This document shows, piece after piece, positions 33,973-43,430 of a stretch of 64,000 nt of DNA. Origin of the DNA: Candidatus Binatia bacterium. Lineage in GTDB: Bacteria > Desulfobacterota > Binatia > UBA12015. The translations under genes were made by a program, and so were the position numbers. The DNA is taken from positions 1 through 64,000 of the forward strand of contig JAQWJE010000038.1 in assembly GCA_029248525.1 (NCBI GenBank), given 5' to 3'. The notes beneath the pieces were generated by a model. The model searched no databases and was not told the origin of the DNA. It saw only the letters and a list, made by a program, of their open reading frames with translations. Position 1 is the stretch's first letter, and each line of letters begins with the position of its first letter.

Positions 33973-35707
33973 TCGCCTGCACCTGACGACTTCGCGATTC
34001 GCATTTCTGGGTTTGCTGTTCTGGTCGTCCCTGAGCCTGGGGGCGGGACCGGCAGCAGCTGCGTTTCTCGACTACGTTTATGTGGACTCCAATGAAGGTC
34101 AGGCCAGTGGGGGACATGTAGGGCTGGCTTTCGGAGGCCAGATCTTCCATTTTCAGTATCGGGAGGGGGGCTTTTTGCTCCCTGTCCGGCACGCAACCGG
34201 AGCCTTTGAGCGCGCCTACCGGGTCCGCGAGAATCGGAACCTCCGCCAGCATCGAATCGAGGTCGATCAGGAAACCTACGATCTGCTTCGCGACGGCTTC
34301 AATGCCCGGTATTTCGAAAGCGAGGTCTTGCTGGCTGAATTGGAGGATCTGCGAGCAGAGGAAGCCGTTCTGGAAGGGATGGGAGCAGGTTCCCGCGGCG
34401 TACCGATTCCCGGCGCGGGGTATTTTTACCCTGACGGTGATGCGCGCCCGGAGCAGGCTGGACTGGCGGGAGAAATCTTCTCGCCGGACGAATTGGCTGA
34501 CCAACTTTCGCGTGCCACCGAGGGGGGAGGGACTGATCTTCGGGCAGGCTCCTTCTTTCAGGTTGAAGGAGCCCTGGGCACCTTGAGCCCCGGGCAGAAG
34601 AAAGCCCTGCGATCTCTTGAGGGGAGGCTGGGCGAACAGCTCGATTCTCTCGCGGGGTCGTCGCGTGCCGACGTTGGTGAAGTCCGCTTCGTTCTGTTGG
34701 CACGGCGGGCGGTCGTGGCGAAGTCGCTCGCCTCGGGCCAGTTGCATATTCTGGATGCATACCCTCATGACGCGGAAACGATCGAGGTTGCTGAAGTCGA
34801 GAAGCGCGGCGGCCGTCTCGAAGACCTTCTGTCGGTCACGGAAAATGAACTGAAGTTGGGCCTGGCGACCTTGCAGACCGGGCAGGCGCCCTCGGAGTTG
34901 GACCTCTCCCGTCTGGAGGATGCCTCGAACCGTCGTCGCGAGATTCGGCGCGCCATGGATAGCGGACGCCCGCTCCGTATCGTTGGGCCGCGAATGCTTC
35001 CCGGAAAACCGGCCTGGCGGACGGACCTGCGGGTCCGGGCACTTGCAGGCGAGTCGCGTGACAGAGCGATTGCGGCAAACCGAGAAAGCCAGAGCGCAAT
35101 CCTGCGGAAATTGGGAGAACAGAGTTCTTATAATCTGATCACCCGGAATTGTGTCTCCGAGGTTTTCGATTCGATTGACGAAATTTTTGGCGAAACCGAG
35201 GGGGCCGATCCTGTCGCTGTTTCGATGGCCCGGTTGGGGGGGCATGTGGCCGGGGGGCAGGGTTTTGTCTTTGTACCCTTTGTGTCGTCCGACGCGGTGG
35301 CCGGAAACCTGCGAGTCGCTGAAACCATTGAACTTCCGTCTTATCGCAGCAAGCAATTGGCTCGAGTTTACGCCCGGGAGGGTGATGGCGCCCTGGTCTA
35401 TTTGCGGGAATCAAACACCTTGACGTCCACGATCTACCGCTACAACTCGGAAGATTCCATTTTCATCTTTTTTACCGACGATATCGTCTGGGCTCGCCCT
35501 GTTTATGGGATCGTGAATTTGACTGCGGCGCTGGCCGCGACGGTTCTGGGTGTGCCCGCGGCCCCGTTTGACAGGGGGCAATTGCTCGCTGCGGGCGCTC
35601 GCGGGGCCTTCTGGAGTCTCCCGGAATTGGTGTTTTTGAGTTTTCGCAAGGGTTCTTTTTTTACCGTCCCGGGGACTCCCGAGGTTGGACCGCAGGAAGA
35701 TTCCTGA
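33896..35707 (+). CDS. Exported permuted NlpC/P60-like protein (DUF4105-like)
   Basis: Encodes 603 residues from ATG 33896, giving a long basic N-region, then TTSRFAFLGLLFWSSLSLGA and an AAAA cleavage region. The domain has GGHVGLAFGG near the N-terminus (His) and SYNLITRNCVSEVFDSID near residue 420 (Cys), the order His-then-Cys being the permuted papain-like arrangement of DUF4105/Lnb-type proteins. A long charged helical insert lies between. Two hydrophobic stretches near the end (GIVNLTAALAATVLGV, ALPELVFL-like) suggest membrane association. Start uncertain: it overlaps the lipoprotein gene by 77 bases. It is 13 bases upstream of the exporter adaptor gene, so co-transcribed. Enzyme activity is inferred. 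Confidence 0.65.
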   Translation: MRIGLRRCVEAIPARRSPQVPRSAVDRLHLTTSRFAFLGLLFWSSLSLGAGPAAAAFLDYVYVDSNEGQASGGHVGLAFGGQIFHFQYREGGFLLPVRHATGAFERAYRVRENRNLRQHRIEVDQETYDLLRDGFNARYFESEVLLAELEDLRAEEAVLEGMGAGSRGVPIPGAGYFYPDGDARPEQAGLAGEIFSPDELADQLSRATEGGGTDLRAGSFFQVEGALGTLSPGQKKALRSLEGRLGEQLDSLAGSSRADVGEVRFVLLARRAVVAKSLASGQLHILDAYPHDAETIEVAEVEKRGGRLEDLLSVTENELKLGLATLQTGQAPSELDLSRLEDASNRRREIRRAMDSGRPLRIVGPRMLPGKPAWRTDLRVRALAGESRDRAIAANRESQSAILRKLGEQSSYNLITRNCVSEVFDSIDEIFGETEGADPVAVSMARLGGHVAGGQGFVFVPFVSSDAVAGNLRVAETIELPSYRSKQLARVYAREGDGALVYLRESNTLTSTIYRYNSEDSIFIFFTDDIVWARPVYGIVNLTAALAATVLGVPAAPFDRGQLLAAGARGAFWSLPELVFLSFRKGSFFTVPGTPEVGPQEDS

Positions 35708-35720
35708 GTAAGATTCATGA

Positions 35721-36872
35721 GTGAGTAAGCAATCCAAACTTTATCTCGGAATCGTTCTGGTGCTTCTGCTGATTGCCGGAGGATTCGTCTATACGACTGC
35801 CGATCCAATTCCAGTGGAACTCCAGACTGTCGAGTCCGGAGTGGTTGAGTCAACAGTCGCCAATACCCGGGCGGGGACCGTCGAGGCCTGCCGTCGAGCG
35901 CGTATGGCGCCAATCATCGGCGGACAGGTGGCCCGGCTGCCTGTCGATGAAGGGGCTCGAGTCGCCGAGGGCGACGTGATTCTGGAACTTTGGAATCAGG
36001 ACCTGAGAGCGCAGGTACGTTTATCCGAAGGGCAGGCCCGAGCGTCGAATGCGCGTGTGGAAGAGGCTTGTGTGATGGCGCGAGTGGCAGCCAAGGAAGC
36101 CGACCGTCTCGCCAGTCTCGAGGGGCAGGGGATTGTTTCCGAAGAACAGACGGAGCGCGGCGTAGGGCAGGCGGAAGCACAGCAGGCAGGTTGTCGTGCG
36201 GCAGAGACGCAGGCCGAAGTCGCCCAAGCTCAGGTGGAGGCGGCGAAGGCGGCTTTGGAGCGAACCATCATGCGAGCACCGTTTGCCGGCGTAGTCGCCG
36301 AGATCAATGGCGAATTGGGTGAAGTAGTCACACCGTCCCCCGTAGGGGTCGCGACGCTGCCGACGGTGGACTTGATCGATGCTGGCTGCCTCTACGTGCA
36401 TGCGCCGATCGATGAGGTAGATGCCGGGCAGGTACGCGAGGGGATGCCGGTGCGGCTTACGTTGGACGCTTTTCCCGACGCACCGCTCGAAGGCCGGGTC
36501 CGACGGGTCGCGCCCTATGTTCTTGATCTGGAGAAACAGGCTCGGACGGTGGCTGTCGAAGTCGATTTCGTCGACCCCGAGGCGATCGATGCTCTCTTGC
36601 CGGGCTATAGTGCGGATGTCGAGATCGTGATCGCCCGTGAGGCGAACAGACTTCGTATCCCGACCGAAGCGATCCTCGAGGGGAAACGGGTCCTCAAGTA
36701 TACCCCGGAGGGTCTGGTGGAAGAACTCGAGATCCAGACCGGGATTTCGAATTGGAGGTTCAGCGAGGTCCGCGAGGGCCTCAGCTCCGGCGATCAGGTG
36801 ATCTTGTCGATCGACCGCGAGGGTGTCGAGGGCGGAGCATCGGTCACGCCGGAAACTGAAGAAGCCTCGTGA
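35721..36872 (+). CDS. Membrane fusion protein of an ABC exporter (HlyD/MacA type)
   Basis: Encodes 383 residues. A single N-terminal membrane helix (LYLGIVLVLLLIAGGFV) is followed by the biotinyl-lipoyl-like domain, a coiled-coil hairpin rich in Ala/Glu (residues about 100-190), TIMRAPFAGVVAEINGELGE and beta-barrel parts. Such adaptors link an inner-membrane pump to the outer membrane. Start GTG 35721. The stop overlaps the ATPase start (GTGA). Homologous to MacA, but without a named substrate. Confidence 0.9.
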   Translation: MSKQSKLYLGIVLVLLLIAGGFVYTTADPIPVELQTVESGVVESTVANTRAGTVEACRRARMAPIIGGQVARLPVDEGARVAEGDVILELWNQDLRAQVRLSEGQARASNARVEEACVMARVAAKEADRLASLEGQGIVSEEQTERGVGQAEAQQAGCRAAETQAEVAQAQVEAAKAALERTIMRAPFAGVVAEINGELGEVVTPSPVGVATLPTVDLIDAGCLYVHAPIDEVDAGQVREGMPVRLTLDAFPDAPLEGRVRRVAPYVLDLEKQARTVAVEVDFVDPEAIDALLPGYSADVEIVIAREANRLRIPTEAILEGKRVLKYTPEGLVEELEIQTGISNWRFSEVREGLSSGDQVILSIDREGVEGGASVTPETEEAS

Positions 36873-37549
36873 TCGAAGTTCGCGACATCAAGCGTTTCTA
36901 CCAAGTGGGCGACCAGGAGGTGCGCGCGCTGGATGGGGTCAGCTTCAGGATCGAAAAGGGAGAATATGTATCCCTGATGGGGCCCTCCGGATCGGGTAAA
37001 TCGACTCTATTGCACTGCCTTGGGTTGTTGGACCGTCCCACGGAAGGTCATTACCTGATCGACGAGCGTGACACGGTCACTCTCGATGAAGAAGAGCAGG
37101 CGCGGACCCGTCGGGAACGAATCGGTTTTGTGTTCCAGTTCTTTCACCTCGTCTCTTATCTTACGGCTTTCGAGAACGTGGAATTACCTCTGACTCTGAG
37201 CGGTGTGCCTGCAGCGATGCGTCGCGAAAGAGTCGAGGCGGCGTTGTCGCGGATCGGCCTCGAGGAACGGATGGATCATATTCCCGATCAACTGTCGGGA
37301 GGCCAGCGGCAAAGAGTCGCCATTGCCCGAGCGATCGTGACGGATCCGACCGTTCTTTTGGCCGATGAGCCAACCGGGAATCTGGATCGGCGCTCGGGTG
37401 ACGAAGTCATCGGGCTCCTCGAGGAGTTGAACGCGAGCGGAATCACCCTGGTTGTGGTGACGCACGACGCCGACCTTGGTGGGCGCGCGCGCCGACGGCT
37501 GCGTCTCGCAGACGGGCTGGTGGTCTCGGACGAGAAAGAGGGTTTGTGA
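36869..37549 (+). CDS. ABC transporter ATPase (MacB/LolD type)
   Basis: Encodes 226 residues. Walker [11 protein letters not shown]-loop in [12 protein letters not shown] signature LSGGQRQR, Walker [13 protein letters not shown] and H-loop VVVTHD are complete. Size and sequence fit the MacB/LolD/FtsE group that drives mechanotransmission rather than simple transport. GTG start overlaps the adaptor stop; its own stop overlaps the next start. It would pair with the two separate permeases downstream. Confidence 0.95.
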   Translation: MIEVRDIKRFYQVGDQEVRALDGVSFRIEKGEYVSLMGPSGSGKSTLLHCLGLLDRPTEGHYLIDERDTVTLDEEEQARTRRERIGFVFQFFHLVSYLTAFENVELPLTLSGVPAAMRRERVEAALSRIGLEERMDHIPDQLSGGQRQRVAIARAIVTDPTVLLADEPTGNLDRRSGDEVIGLLEELNASGITLVVVTHDADLGGRARRRLRLADGLVVSDEKEGL

Positions 37550-38754
37550 GAACGGCAGACTCCATCGGCTGGGTTGTGAGGGTGTTGCTCCGGCACCGCC
37601 TGCGAACCCTGCTTCTGTTGTTGGCGGTTTCGGTGGGGGTAGGCGCCGTGATTGTCCTGACCTCATTGGGCGACTCTGCCCGGCGTTACGTTACGGACGA
37701 GTTTCGCTCTCTTGGAACCGAGCTGCTGATCATTACGCCGGGTAAAAGTGAAACATCCGGCAGCGGTCGGCCCTCGTTTCTTGGTGCGACCGCTCGCGAT
37801 CTGACTTTGGAGGACGCGAATGCTCTGCGCCGTAGTTCGGCAATTGCAGCGGTTGTTCCGATGGTCGTCGGCGAGGCGAGCATGTCGCACGCTGGACGGA
37901 TTCGTCAGGCACCAGCTGTGGGCGCGACATCTGGTCTTCTGGAGCTGCGGCATTGGAAGCTGAAACAAGGCAAGTTTTTGCCCAAGGGCGATCCCGAGCG
38001 CGCGCCCGCGGTGATTGTGATCGGCGAGAAGATCCGCAAGGACCTCTTCGGTACCGAGACTGCGGTGGGGAATTTTCTGCGCGTCGGTGACCGTCGATTC
38101 CGCGTGATCGGTATCCTTGCCACAGAGGGGCGCTCGCTTGGCATGGATGTCGACGAACTTGTGATTCTTCCGGTCGCTCGCGCGATGGAGCTCTTCGATA
38201 TTTCCGGGCTCTACCGGATCATGGTCGAAGCACGCTCGCGCGATTCTCTTGATCGAGCGGCCGCGGAGTCGACCGCGATTCTGCGGGACCGTCATCAAGG
38301 CGAAGAAGACGTGACGGTAATTCGGCAAGATGCAGTCGTGGCGACTTTTGATCGCGTGTTGAGCGCTCTGACGTATACCGTAGGCGGGATTGCCTCCATC
38401 AGCCTTGTCGTTGCGGGGGTTCTCCTGATGAATGTCATGTTGGTTTCTGTGTCGCAGAGAACCGCCGAAATTGGCTTGCTCAAGGCAATCGGCTCTTCGC
38501 GACGATTAATTCTGACGCTCTTTTTGCTCGAGTCCGGGGGGCTGGCTTTCCTGGGCGCGGTGCTCGGCGTTTTTCTCGGGTTGGCGATGAACGAAGTTCT
38601 TGGCACCTACGTTCCGGATGTCACATTATCGCCTCCCTTATGGTCCATGATTGCGGCCCCCACCTTTGCCTTCCTTTCGGGAATCATTTTTGGATTAATG
38701 CCGGCGCGACGGGCCGCAGATCTCGATCCAGTAGACGCATTGGCAGGGAGGTAG
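37546..38754 (+). CDS. FtsX/MacB-type ABC permease
   Basis: Encodes 402 residues. One membrane helix near the N-terminus ([20 protein letters not shown]), a periplasmic domain of about 220 residues (residues 40-275), and three helices in the C-terminal third with [13 protein letters not shown] and [18 protein letters not shown]. This is the MacB/FtsX-like architecture. Start GTG 37546, overlapping the ATPase stop. It is followed four bases later by a paralogue; together they likely form a heterodimeric permease. Confidence 0.92.
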   Translation: MRTADSIGWVVRVLLRHRLRTLLLLLAVSVGVGAVIVLTSLGDSARRYVTDEFRSLGTELLIITPGKSETSGSGRPSFLGATARDLTLEDANALRRSSAIAAVVPMVVGEASMSHAGRIRQAPAVGATSGLLELRHWKLKQGKFLPKGDPERAPAVIVIGEKIRKDLFGTETAVGNFLRVGDRRFRVIGILATEGRSLGMDVDELVILPVARAMELFDISGLYRIMVEARSRDSLDRAAAESTAILRDRHQGEEDVTVIRQDAVVATFDRVLSALTYTVGGIASISLVVAGVLLMNVMLVSVSQRTAEIGLLKAIGSSRRLILTLFLLESGGLAFLGAVLGVFLGLAMNEVLGTYVPDVTLSPPLWSMIAAPTFAFLSGIIFGLMPARRAADLDPVDALAGR

Positions 38755-38758
38755 GCTC

Positions 38759-39958
38759 ATGGCGACGCGTGATTTTCTTCGACTGGTCCTGCGCTCTCTG
38801 CTCTCGCACCGCTTGCGAGGTGGTTTGACCGCGCTGGGGATCGGCATCGGGATTGCTGCCGTGGTCATGCTGACTTCGCTGGGCTCCGGCGTTCAGAAAT
38901 TCATGGTCGAGGAGTTCTCGCAATTCGGAACCACCATCATTGCGATCAACCCGGGTCGGACGCATACATCGGGGGGGCCGGCCGGTCTCTTTGGGTCAAC
39001 GCGGCCCTTGACGCTCGAGGACGCCGAAGCACTAAAGCGCGTGCCTCATGTGATCGGGGTTGTGCCGTTTGTGATGGGCAATGCGGAGGTTGAGGCCGGC
39101 ACGCGGCAGCGTCGGACCGCAGTTCACGGCGTGGGTTCGGATTTCCATACCGTGTTCTCCATGAACATCCAGATCGGACAACCTTTACCTGACGATAGTG
39201 GGTCGGGAGCCCGACCAGTGGCGGTTCTCGGGTCGACATTGCGCAAGGAATTGTTTCCCGAAGGTCCGGTGCTGGGCCAGAGAGTGCGGGTCGCCAGCGA
39301 AGCGTATAGGGTCGTCGGGGTGATGGAGTCCAAGGGCCAGATGTTGGGGTTTGATTTCGATGACGGAATCTACATCCCGACCGCTCGTGCGCTCAGTCTC
39401 TTCGACAAGCGGGGCTTGATGGAGATTGATTTATTCTACGAAGAGGGAGCTTCCGCCAAAGAGGTTGCGGATGCGGCCGAACGAATCCTGGTGGCCCGAC
39501 ATGGCCAGGCTGATTTCACCGTGACGAGCCAGGAAGATATGCTGAAGGTTCTGGACGGAATCATGGGCGTTCTGACCTCGGCGGTCGCGGCATTGGGCGG
39601 CATTTCACTATTCGTCGGCGCGGTCGGCATCCTGACAATCATGACGATTGCCGTTCGCGAACGACAGGGCGAGGTTGGGTTGTTGCGAGCCCTTGGGGCG
39701 AGCACTCAACAGGTCCTGCTGCTCTTTCTTGCGGAGGCTGTCGTGCTCTCCTCGTTGGGAGGCTTCGCCGGGCTGCTGGTCGGGATCGGAGGCGCATGGT
39801 TGGTCCATTGGGTCTTTCCGATCGTTCCGGTCAACACACCATGGGCCTACGTATTTGCTGCCGAGTTCTTGTCGGCGGTAATCGGCCTTGCCTGCGGGGT
39901 GCTCCCGGCACTCCGCGCCGCCGCGCTCGACCCTGTCGTTGCGCTGCGGGCGGAGTAG
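38759..39958 (+). CDS. FtsX/MacB-type ABC permease
   Basis: Encodes 399 residues and is a paralogue of the gene just upstream. N-terminal helix (LTALGIGIGIAAVVMLTSLG), periplasmic domain with a long insert, and C-terminal helices with QGEVGLLRALGASTQQVLLL and LPALRAAALDPVVALRAE. The operon holds one ATPase and two permeases, so the pump is probably a heterodimer, unlike homodimeric MacB. It ends 9 bases before the convergent aldehyde dehydrogenase. Confidence 0.92.
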   Translation: MATRDFLRLVLRSLLSHRLRGGLTALGIGIGIAAVVMLTSLGSGVQKFMVEEFSQFGTTIIAINPGRTHTSGGPAGLFGSTRPLTLEDAEALKRVPHVIGVVPFVMGNAEVEAGTRQRRTAVHGVGSDFHTVFSMNIQIGQPLPDDSGSGARPVAVLGSTLRKELFPEGPVLGQRVRVASEAYRVVGVMESKGQMLGFDFDDGIYIPTARALSLFDKRGLMEIDLFYEEGASAKEVADAAERILVARHGQADFTVTSQEDMLKVLDGIMGVLTSAVAALGGISLFVGAVGILTIMTIAVRERQGEVGLLRALGASTQQVLLLFLAEAVVLSSLGGFAGLLVGIGGAWLVHWVFPIVPVNTPWAYVFAAEFLSAVIGLACGVLPALRAAALDPVVALRAE

Positions 39959-39966
39959 GGACACTC

Positions 39967-41382
39967 TTAAACGATTTTGGTTACCACGGTCTCTTTGAAG
40001 CGTGTATAGGGCGGGTAGGCGATCTTCGGATCGATCCGTGTCGTTTTGTCGACGACGGCCTTTCGATGACTGAAAGTCTCAAAAGTACCACGGCCATGGT
40101 AGGCCCCCATGCCGCTCGCACCGACGCCGCCAAAGGGCAGGTGGGGGTTGGCCACATGCCAGATCGCAGTGTTCACGCAGGCGCCGCCGGAACTCGTTTC
40201 CATCAACACCCGATCGGCGATCCCGCTGTCCTGCGTGAAGACATATAGGGCGAGCGGCTTTTCGCGCTCGTTGACGAATTCGATCGCTTCCTCGAGGTTT
40301 TCGACGGGCAGGATAGGAAGGATCGGGCCGAAGATCTCCTCTTTCATCACTCTGGACTCGGGATCCGGGCGGCGGACCAGCGTTGGTGCCAGGTAGCGCT
40401 CGTCTTCGACGCCATTGCCGCCGGTCACGACATCCTGTCCCTCGAGCAGGGACGTCAGGCGTTGGTGATGTCGGGTGCTTGCGAGTCTGGCGAAGTCGGC
40501 GGATTGATGGGGGTCCTTGCCGTAGAACTCGTCGATCACGGCCTGCAGCTTTTCGATGAGAGCCGCCTCGTGGGTGGCATCCACCAGAACATAATCGGGT
40601 GCGACGCAGGTCTGGCCGGCGTTCAGGAATTTACCCCAGGCGATTCGGTAAGCGGCTACCCCGATGTCCGCATCCTTGGCGACGATCACCGGGCTTTTCC
40701 CGCCCAGTTCCAAAGTCACTGGCGTGAGGTGCTTGGCCGCGGCCTCCATGACCACGCGAGCGACGGTTCCGTTGCCGGTGTAGAAAATATGATCAAAGCG
40801 TTCATTCAGAAGCGCCGTTGTTTCAGGAATCGCGCCTTCGACCAAGGCTACGGCCTTCGGATCAAGGTATTTGCGGACGAGTTTCGCAAGCAGCGTCGAG
40901 GTGTGGACGGTGATTTCAGAGGGTTTGAGGACGGCGCAATTACCGGCAGCAATGGCCCCGACCAGAGGGCTGAGCAGAAGTTGGACCGGGTAGTTCCACG
41001 GGGCAATGATCAGGACCACACCAAGCGGTTCACGGATGATTTTCGATTGCGCCGGCTGTTGCGCCATCGGAGTGGTGACTTTTTCCGGCCGAGTCCAGCT
41101 GGAAAGATTTTTCAGCACGAGATCGATTTCGGTGACGACGATGGCAACATCGCTCACGTATGACTCGACGTTGGGCTTTCCGAGGTCCTTGACGAGGGCC
41201 TCCTGAATTTCGGGAGTGTTCTCCGTGAATAGATCGCGAAGTTTTCCCAACTCGCGTCGCCGCCATTCGAGGGTCTTGGTGTGCCCATCCCGAAAATTCG
41301 AACGAAGGTCGTTCACGACTCCGGGAATGGTCGAAACATCGGTGTGTGGGCCGATGGGATTCTGTGCTGTGCCTGTGCTCAT
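39967..41382 (-). CDS. Aldehyde dehydrogenase, class 3/coniferyl-aldehyde type
   Basis: Encodes 471 residues. NAD(P)-dependent oxidation of an aldehyde to an acid. The catalytic Glu is in ELGGKSPVIV and the catalytic Cys in NAGQTCVAPDYVLV; both are intact. The short N-terminus and the C-terminal hydrophobic tail (DPKIAYPPYTRFKETVVTK) resemble class 3 and coniferyl-aldehyde dehydrogenases. GAGGAGAAACC precedes ATG 41382. A 123-base gap lies upstream, containing direct repeats. Converges on the second FtsX gene. Confidence 0.92.
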   Translation of the reverse strand: MSTGTAQNPIGPHTDVSTIPGVVNDLRSNFRDGHTKTLEWRRRELGKLRDLFTENTPEIQEALVKDLGKPNVESYVSDVAIVVTEIDLVLKNLSSWTRPEKVTTPMAQQPAQSKIIREPLGVVLIIAPWNYPVQLLLSPLVGAIAAGNCAVLKPSEITVHTSTLLAKLVRKYLDPKAVALVEGAIPETTALLNERFDHIFYTGNGTVARVVMEAAAKHLTPVTLELGGKSPVIVAKDADIGVAAYRIAWGKFLNAGQTCVAPDYVLVDATHEAALIEKLQAVIDEFYGKDPHQSADFARLASTRHHQRLTSLLEGQDVVTGGNGVEDERYLAPTLVRRPDPESRVMKEEIFGPILPILPVENLEEAIEFVNEREKPLALYVFTQDSGIADRVLMETSSGGACVNTAIWHVANPHLPFGGVGASGMGAYHGRGTFETFSHRKAVVDKTTRIDPKIAYPPYTRFKETVVTKIV

Positions 41383-41470
41383 GATGGTTTCTCCTCGCCT
41401 GCGGTAGGCCTCACGGATTCACTACTCTGGCACACTGCTTAACCCCGCGGACACGCCCCGTCGACCTCGT

Positions 41471-41496
41471 CGAAACGTTGGCCCGGGCCGAAACGT
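41471..41496. promoter_or_regulatory. Direct repeat CGAAACGT, possible operator
   Basis: CGAAACGT occurs at 41471-41478 and again at 41489-41496, 18 bases apart, on either side of the palindrome GGCCCGGGCC. It lies between the end of the sulfatase-like gene and the start of the aldehyde dehydrogenase, about 90-115 bases upstream of the latter. It could bind a regulator of that gene. Confidence 0.25.
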
Positions 41497-41505
41497 AGAA
41501 CAACG

Positions 41506-43398
41506 TTATTTTCCGCTGCCCTCATCGACAACATACCCCAATGCCTCGAGTTGGCGGCGGGTGCGTTCATCGATGGCCAGCGGCGGTGTCGGAATATCTG
41601 CGGGAGCGGTTCCACCGGCGAGGCGCGTCTGCAGCGCGCTCAGTTGCTGTCGCATTTCGTCGAGTTTCCCGGTTTCGACAGAGGCGAGGTCCGTCTGCTC
41701 GCCGGGGTCCTTGTCGAGGCGATACAGGGTGTAGCTGGCATTCTCTTCCCTCCACCCGTCCGGTGCGCGGTTGATATGTCGGATAATCTTCCAGGGGCCC
41801 TGACGGAGAGACTGCATTCGAAAATCTGGCTTGATTTCTTCGGCAAAGATCGGGGAACCGGGCGTTGCAGGTTTCTCGCTCGCCCGGGGCGCTGCATTAC
41901 GTCCTTCGCCCTTCTTCGGAGCGGCCAGCCCGGCTTGCGCCAGAATCGTGGGCATCACATCGACTAGAGAGGTCGGCTTGTCGATCGTATGAGTGTCGAT
42001 GCCCGGTCCATGGACGATAAACGGAACGTGTAGCTGATGTTCGTAAAGTCGCATCCCATGTTCCCACCCGCCGTGTTCCAGAAATTCGTCGCCGTGGTCG
42101 GAGACGACGACGATCAGCGTGTTTTGCAGCAAGTCCCTGTCCCGCATAGCCTTGAGCAGTCTGCCGAAACTTGCGTCCTGGTACCGGATGTCTTCGTCGT
42201 AAAGACCGACGACAAAGTTGAAATCCTCGGGCGACAAGGATGTTTTTTTGAGATTACGTGCCACCGTCTTTTTCGGGTCAATGGAGCCCTGATAATCAGC
42301 GTCTGTATAGCGATGGCGGGACTCCTCTGGCGGATCATAGGGGGAATGCGGGTCCACCGCATGGACGTAGAGGAAGAAGCGCTCGCCCTTCAGGCGGTCG
42401 AGGTTGGGGAAAATCTTCTCGTGGATTTCGATTGTATGAGCATGGTTGTCGAGCTTCTTTCCGCGGATCGTCACAAATTGATCGAAGCCCTGATCAAACC
42501 GGAAAGCAGGCTCAAATACATTGCCATTGGCGACGTAGGCGTATGTCGCCCAGCCGCCCCGTCGGAGAATCTCGGCTAGAGTTTCCACCTCGAGATCCAA
42601 TCCTCTATTAAGGACAGCCTGATTTTGAGTGGGGTAGAGCGACGTCAAAATGCTCGCCGTTGACGCGCGCGTGCGTGGGGCGGTGCTCGTGGCCCTTGTG
42701 AAGTTCCAGCCGGTCTTGGCCAGGGCGGCGAGGTTTGGCGTGGTGTCTCTGTGGTACCCCAAAGCGGAGGTATGATCCGCTCTGAGTGTATCCATGAGGT
42801 AGAGCAGAATATTCGGTGGCTGGGGCTCGGCGGTTTTCGAATGCAGGATCAGGCGGGGTGCGGCGATCGCAAGAGCATCGACGTCGAGGCTCCCGGGCTG
42901 CTGCTTCACGCGAAACGTCAGAACCTGTTTGCCTGAGTGGCGGATCGGAACGGTGATCTCGGTCCATGGTTTTGTCGGTGGTGGCGTCTTGAATGTTTGC
43001 GCGAACGTGCCTTCGGGGTGCTCGACACGGACCTCGAGTTGCAGTCGATTGGAGCGGCTGAGGGGCCGATCGAGGGCGAAGCGGATTTCATCACCGGAGT
43101 TCGCTTCGATGGAGATGCGGGATTCGTCGCCGGGAGCCATGATGAAGGATTGGCGACGGTTGGAGCGCTTCGCGATGATACGGCAGTTTTTGCCCAGTTC
43201 GGGGGTGCAGTCGAAATGAGATTTCACGGCGGCCGGTTTCGGTTCGGGTATTGAAATTGTTGCCAATATCGGCAGAAGGTCCCGGGACATGCTCTGCCTC
43301 GCGGCGCCCACGCCGCCCGCGCTGAGGAGCAGCAAAAGACCACTCATCGCAACCATGGACGTTGTTCGGAGGCTGTGCCGGTGCGGGGAAAGCTTCAT
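41506..43398 (-). CDS. Sulfatase-superfamily hydrolase with Thr at the nucleophile position
   Basis: Encodes 630 residues. A signal peptide (VAMSGLLLLLSAGGVGA) precedes about 150 residues of beta-rich sequence, then the alkaline-phosphatase-fold domain beginning PNILLYLMDTLRADHT with the metal-binding Asp. The nucleophile region reads TAPRTRASTASILTS; aligned with the sulfatase CxPxR motif, Cys is replaced by Thr243, as in phosphodiesterase/phosphotransferase relatives such as LtaS. VVVSDHGDEFLEHGGWEHGM supplies more metal ligands. ATG 43398 with AAGGATG is the start. It may act on a phosphate or sulfate ester of an envelope glycan or lipid. It sits 32 bases from the RibD_C gene on the same strand. 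Confidence 0.82.
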   Translation of the reverse strand: MKLSPHRHSLRTTSMVAMSGLLLLLSAGGVGAARQSMSRDLLPILATISIPEPKPAAVKSHFDCTPELGKNCRIIAKRSNRRQSFIMAPGDESRISIEANSGDEIRFALDRPLSRSNRLQLEVRVEHPEGTFAQTFKTPPPTKPWTEITVPIRHSGKQVLTFRVKQQPGSLDVDALAIAAPRLILHSKTAEPQPPNILLYLMDTLRADHTSALGYHRDTTPNLAALAKTGWNFTRATSTAPRTRASTASILTSLYPTQNQAVLNRGLDLEVETLAEILRRGGWATYAYVANGNVFEPAFRFDQGFDQFVTIRGKKLDNHAHTIEIHEKIFPNLDRLKGERFFLYVHAVDPHSPYDPPEESRHRYTDADYQGSIDPKKTVARNLKKTSLSPEDFNFVVGLYDEDIRYQDASFGRLLKAMRDRDLLQNTLIVVVSDHGDEFLEHGGWEHGMRLYEHQLHVPFIVHGPGIDTHTIDKPTSLVDVMPTILAQAGLAAPKKGEGRNAAPRASEKPATPGSPIFAEEIKPDFRMQSLRQGPWKIIRHINRAPDGWREENASYTLYRLDKDPGEQTDLASVETGKLDEMRQQLSALQTRLAGGTAPADIPTPPLAIDERTRRQLEALGYVVDEGSGK

Positions 43399-43430
43399 GC
43401 CGTCATCCTTGCGGTAAAATGTGGTTGGCT

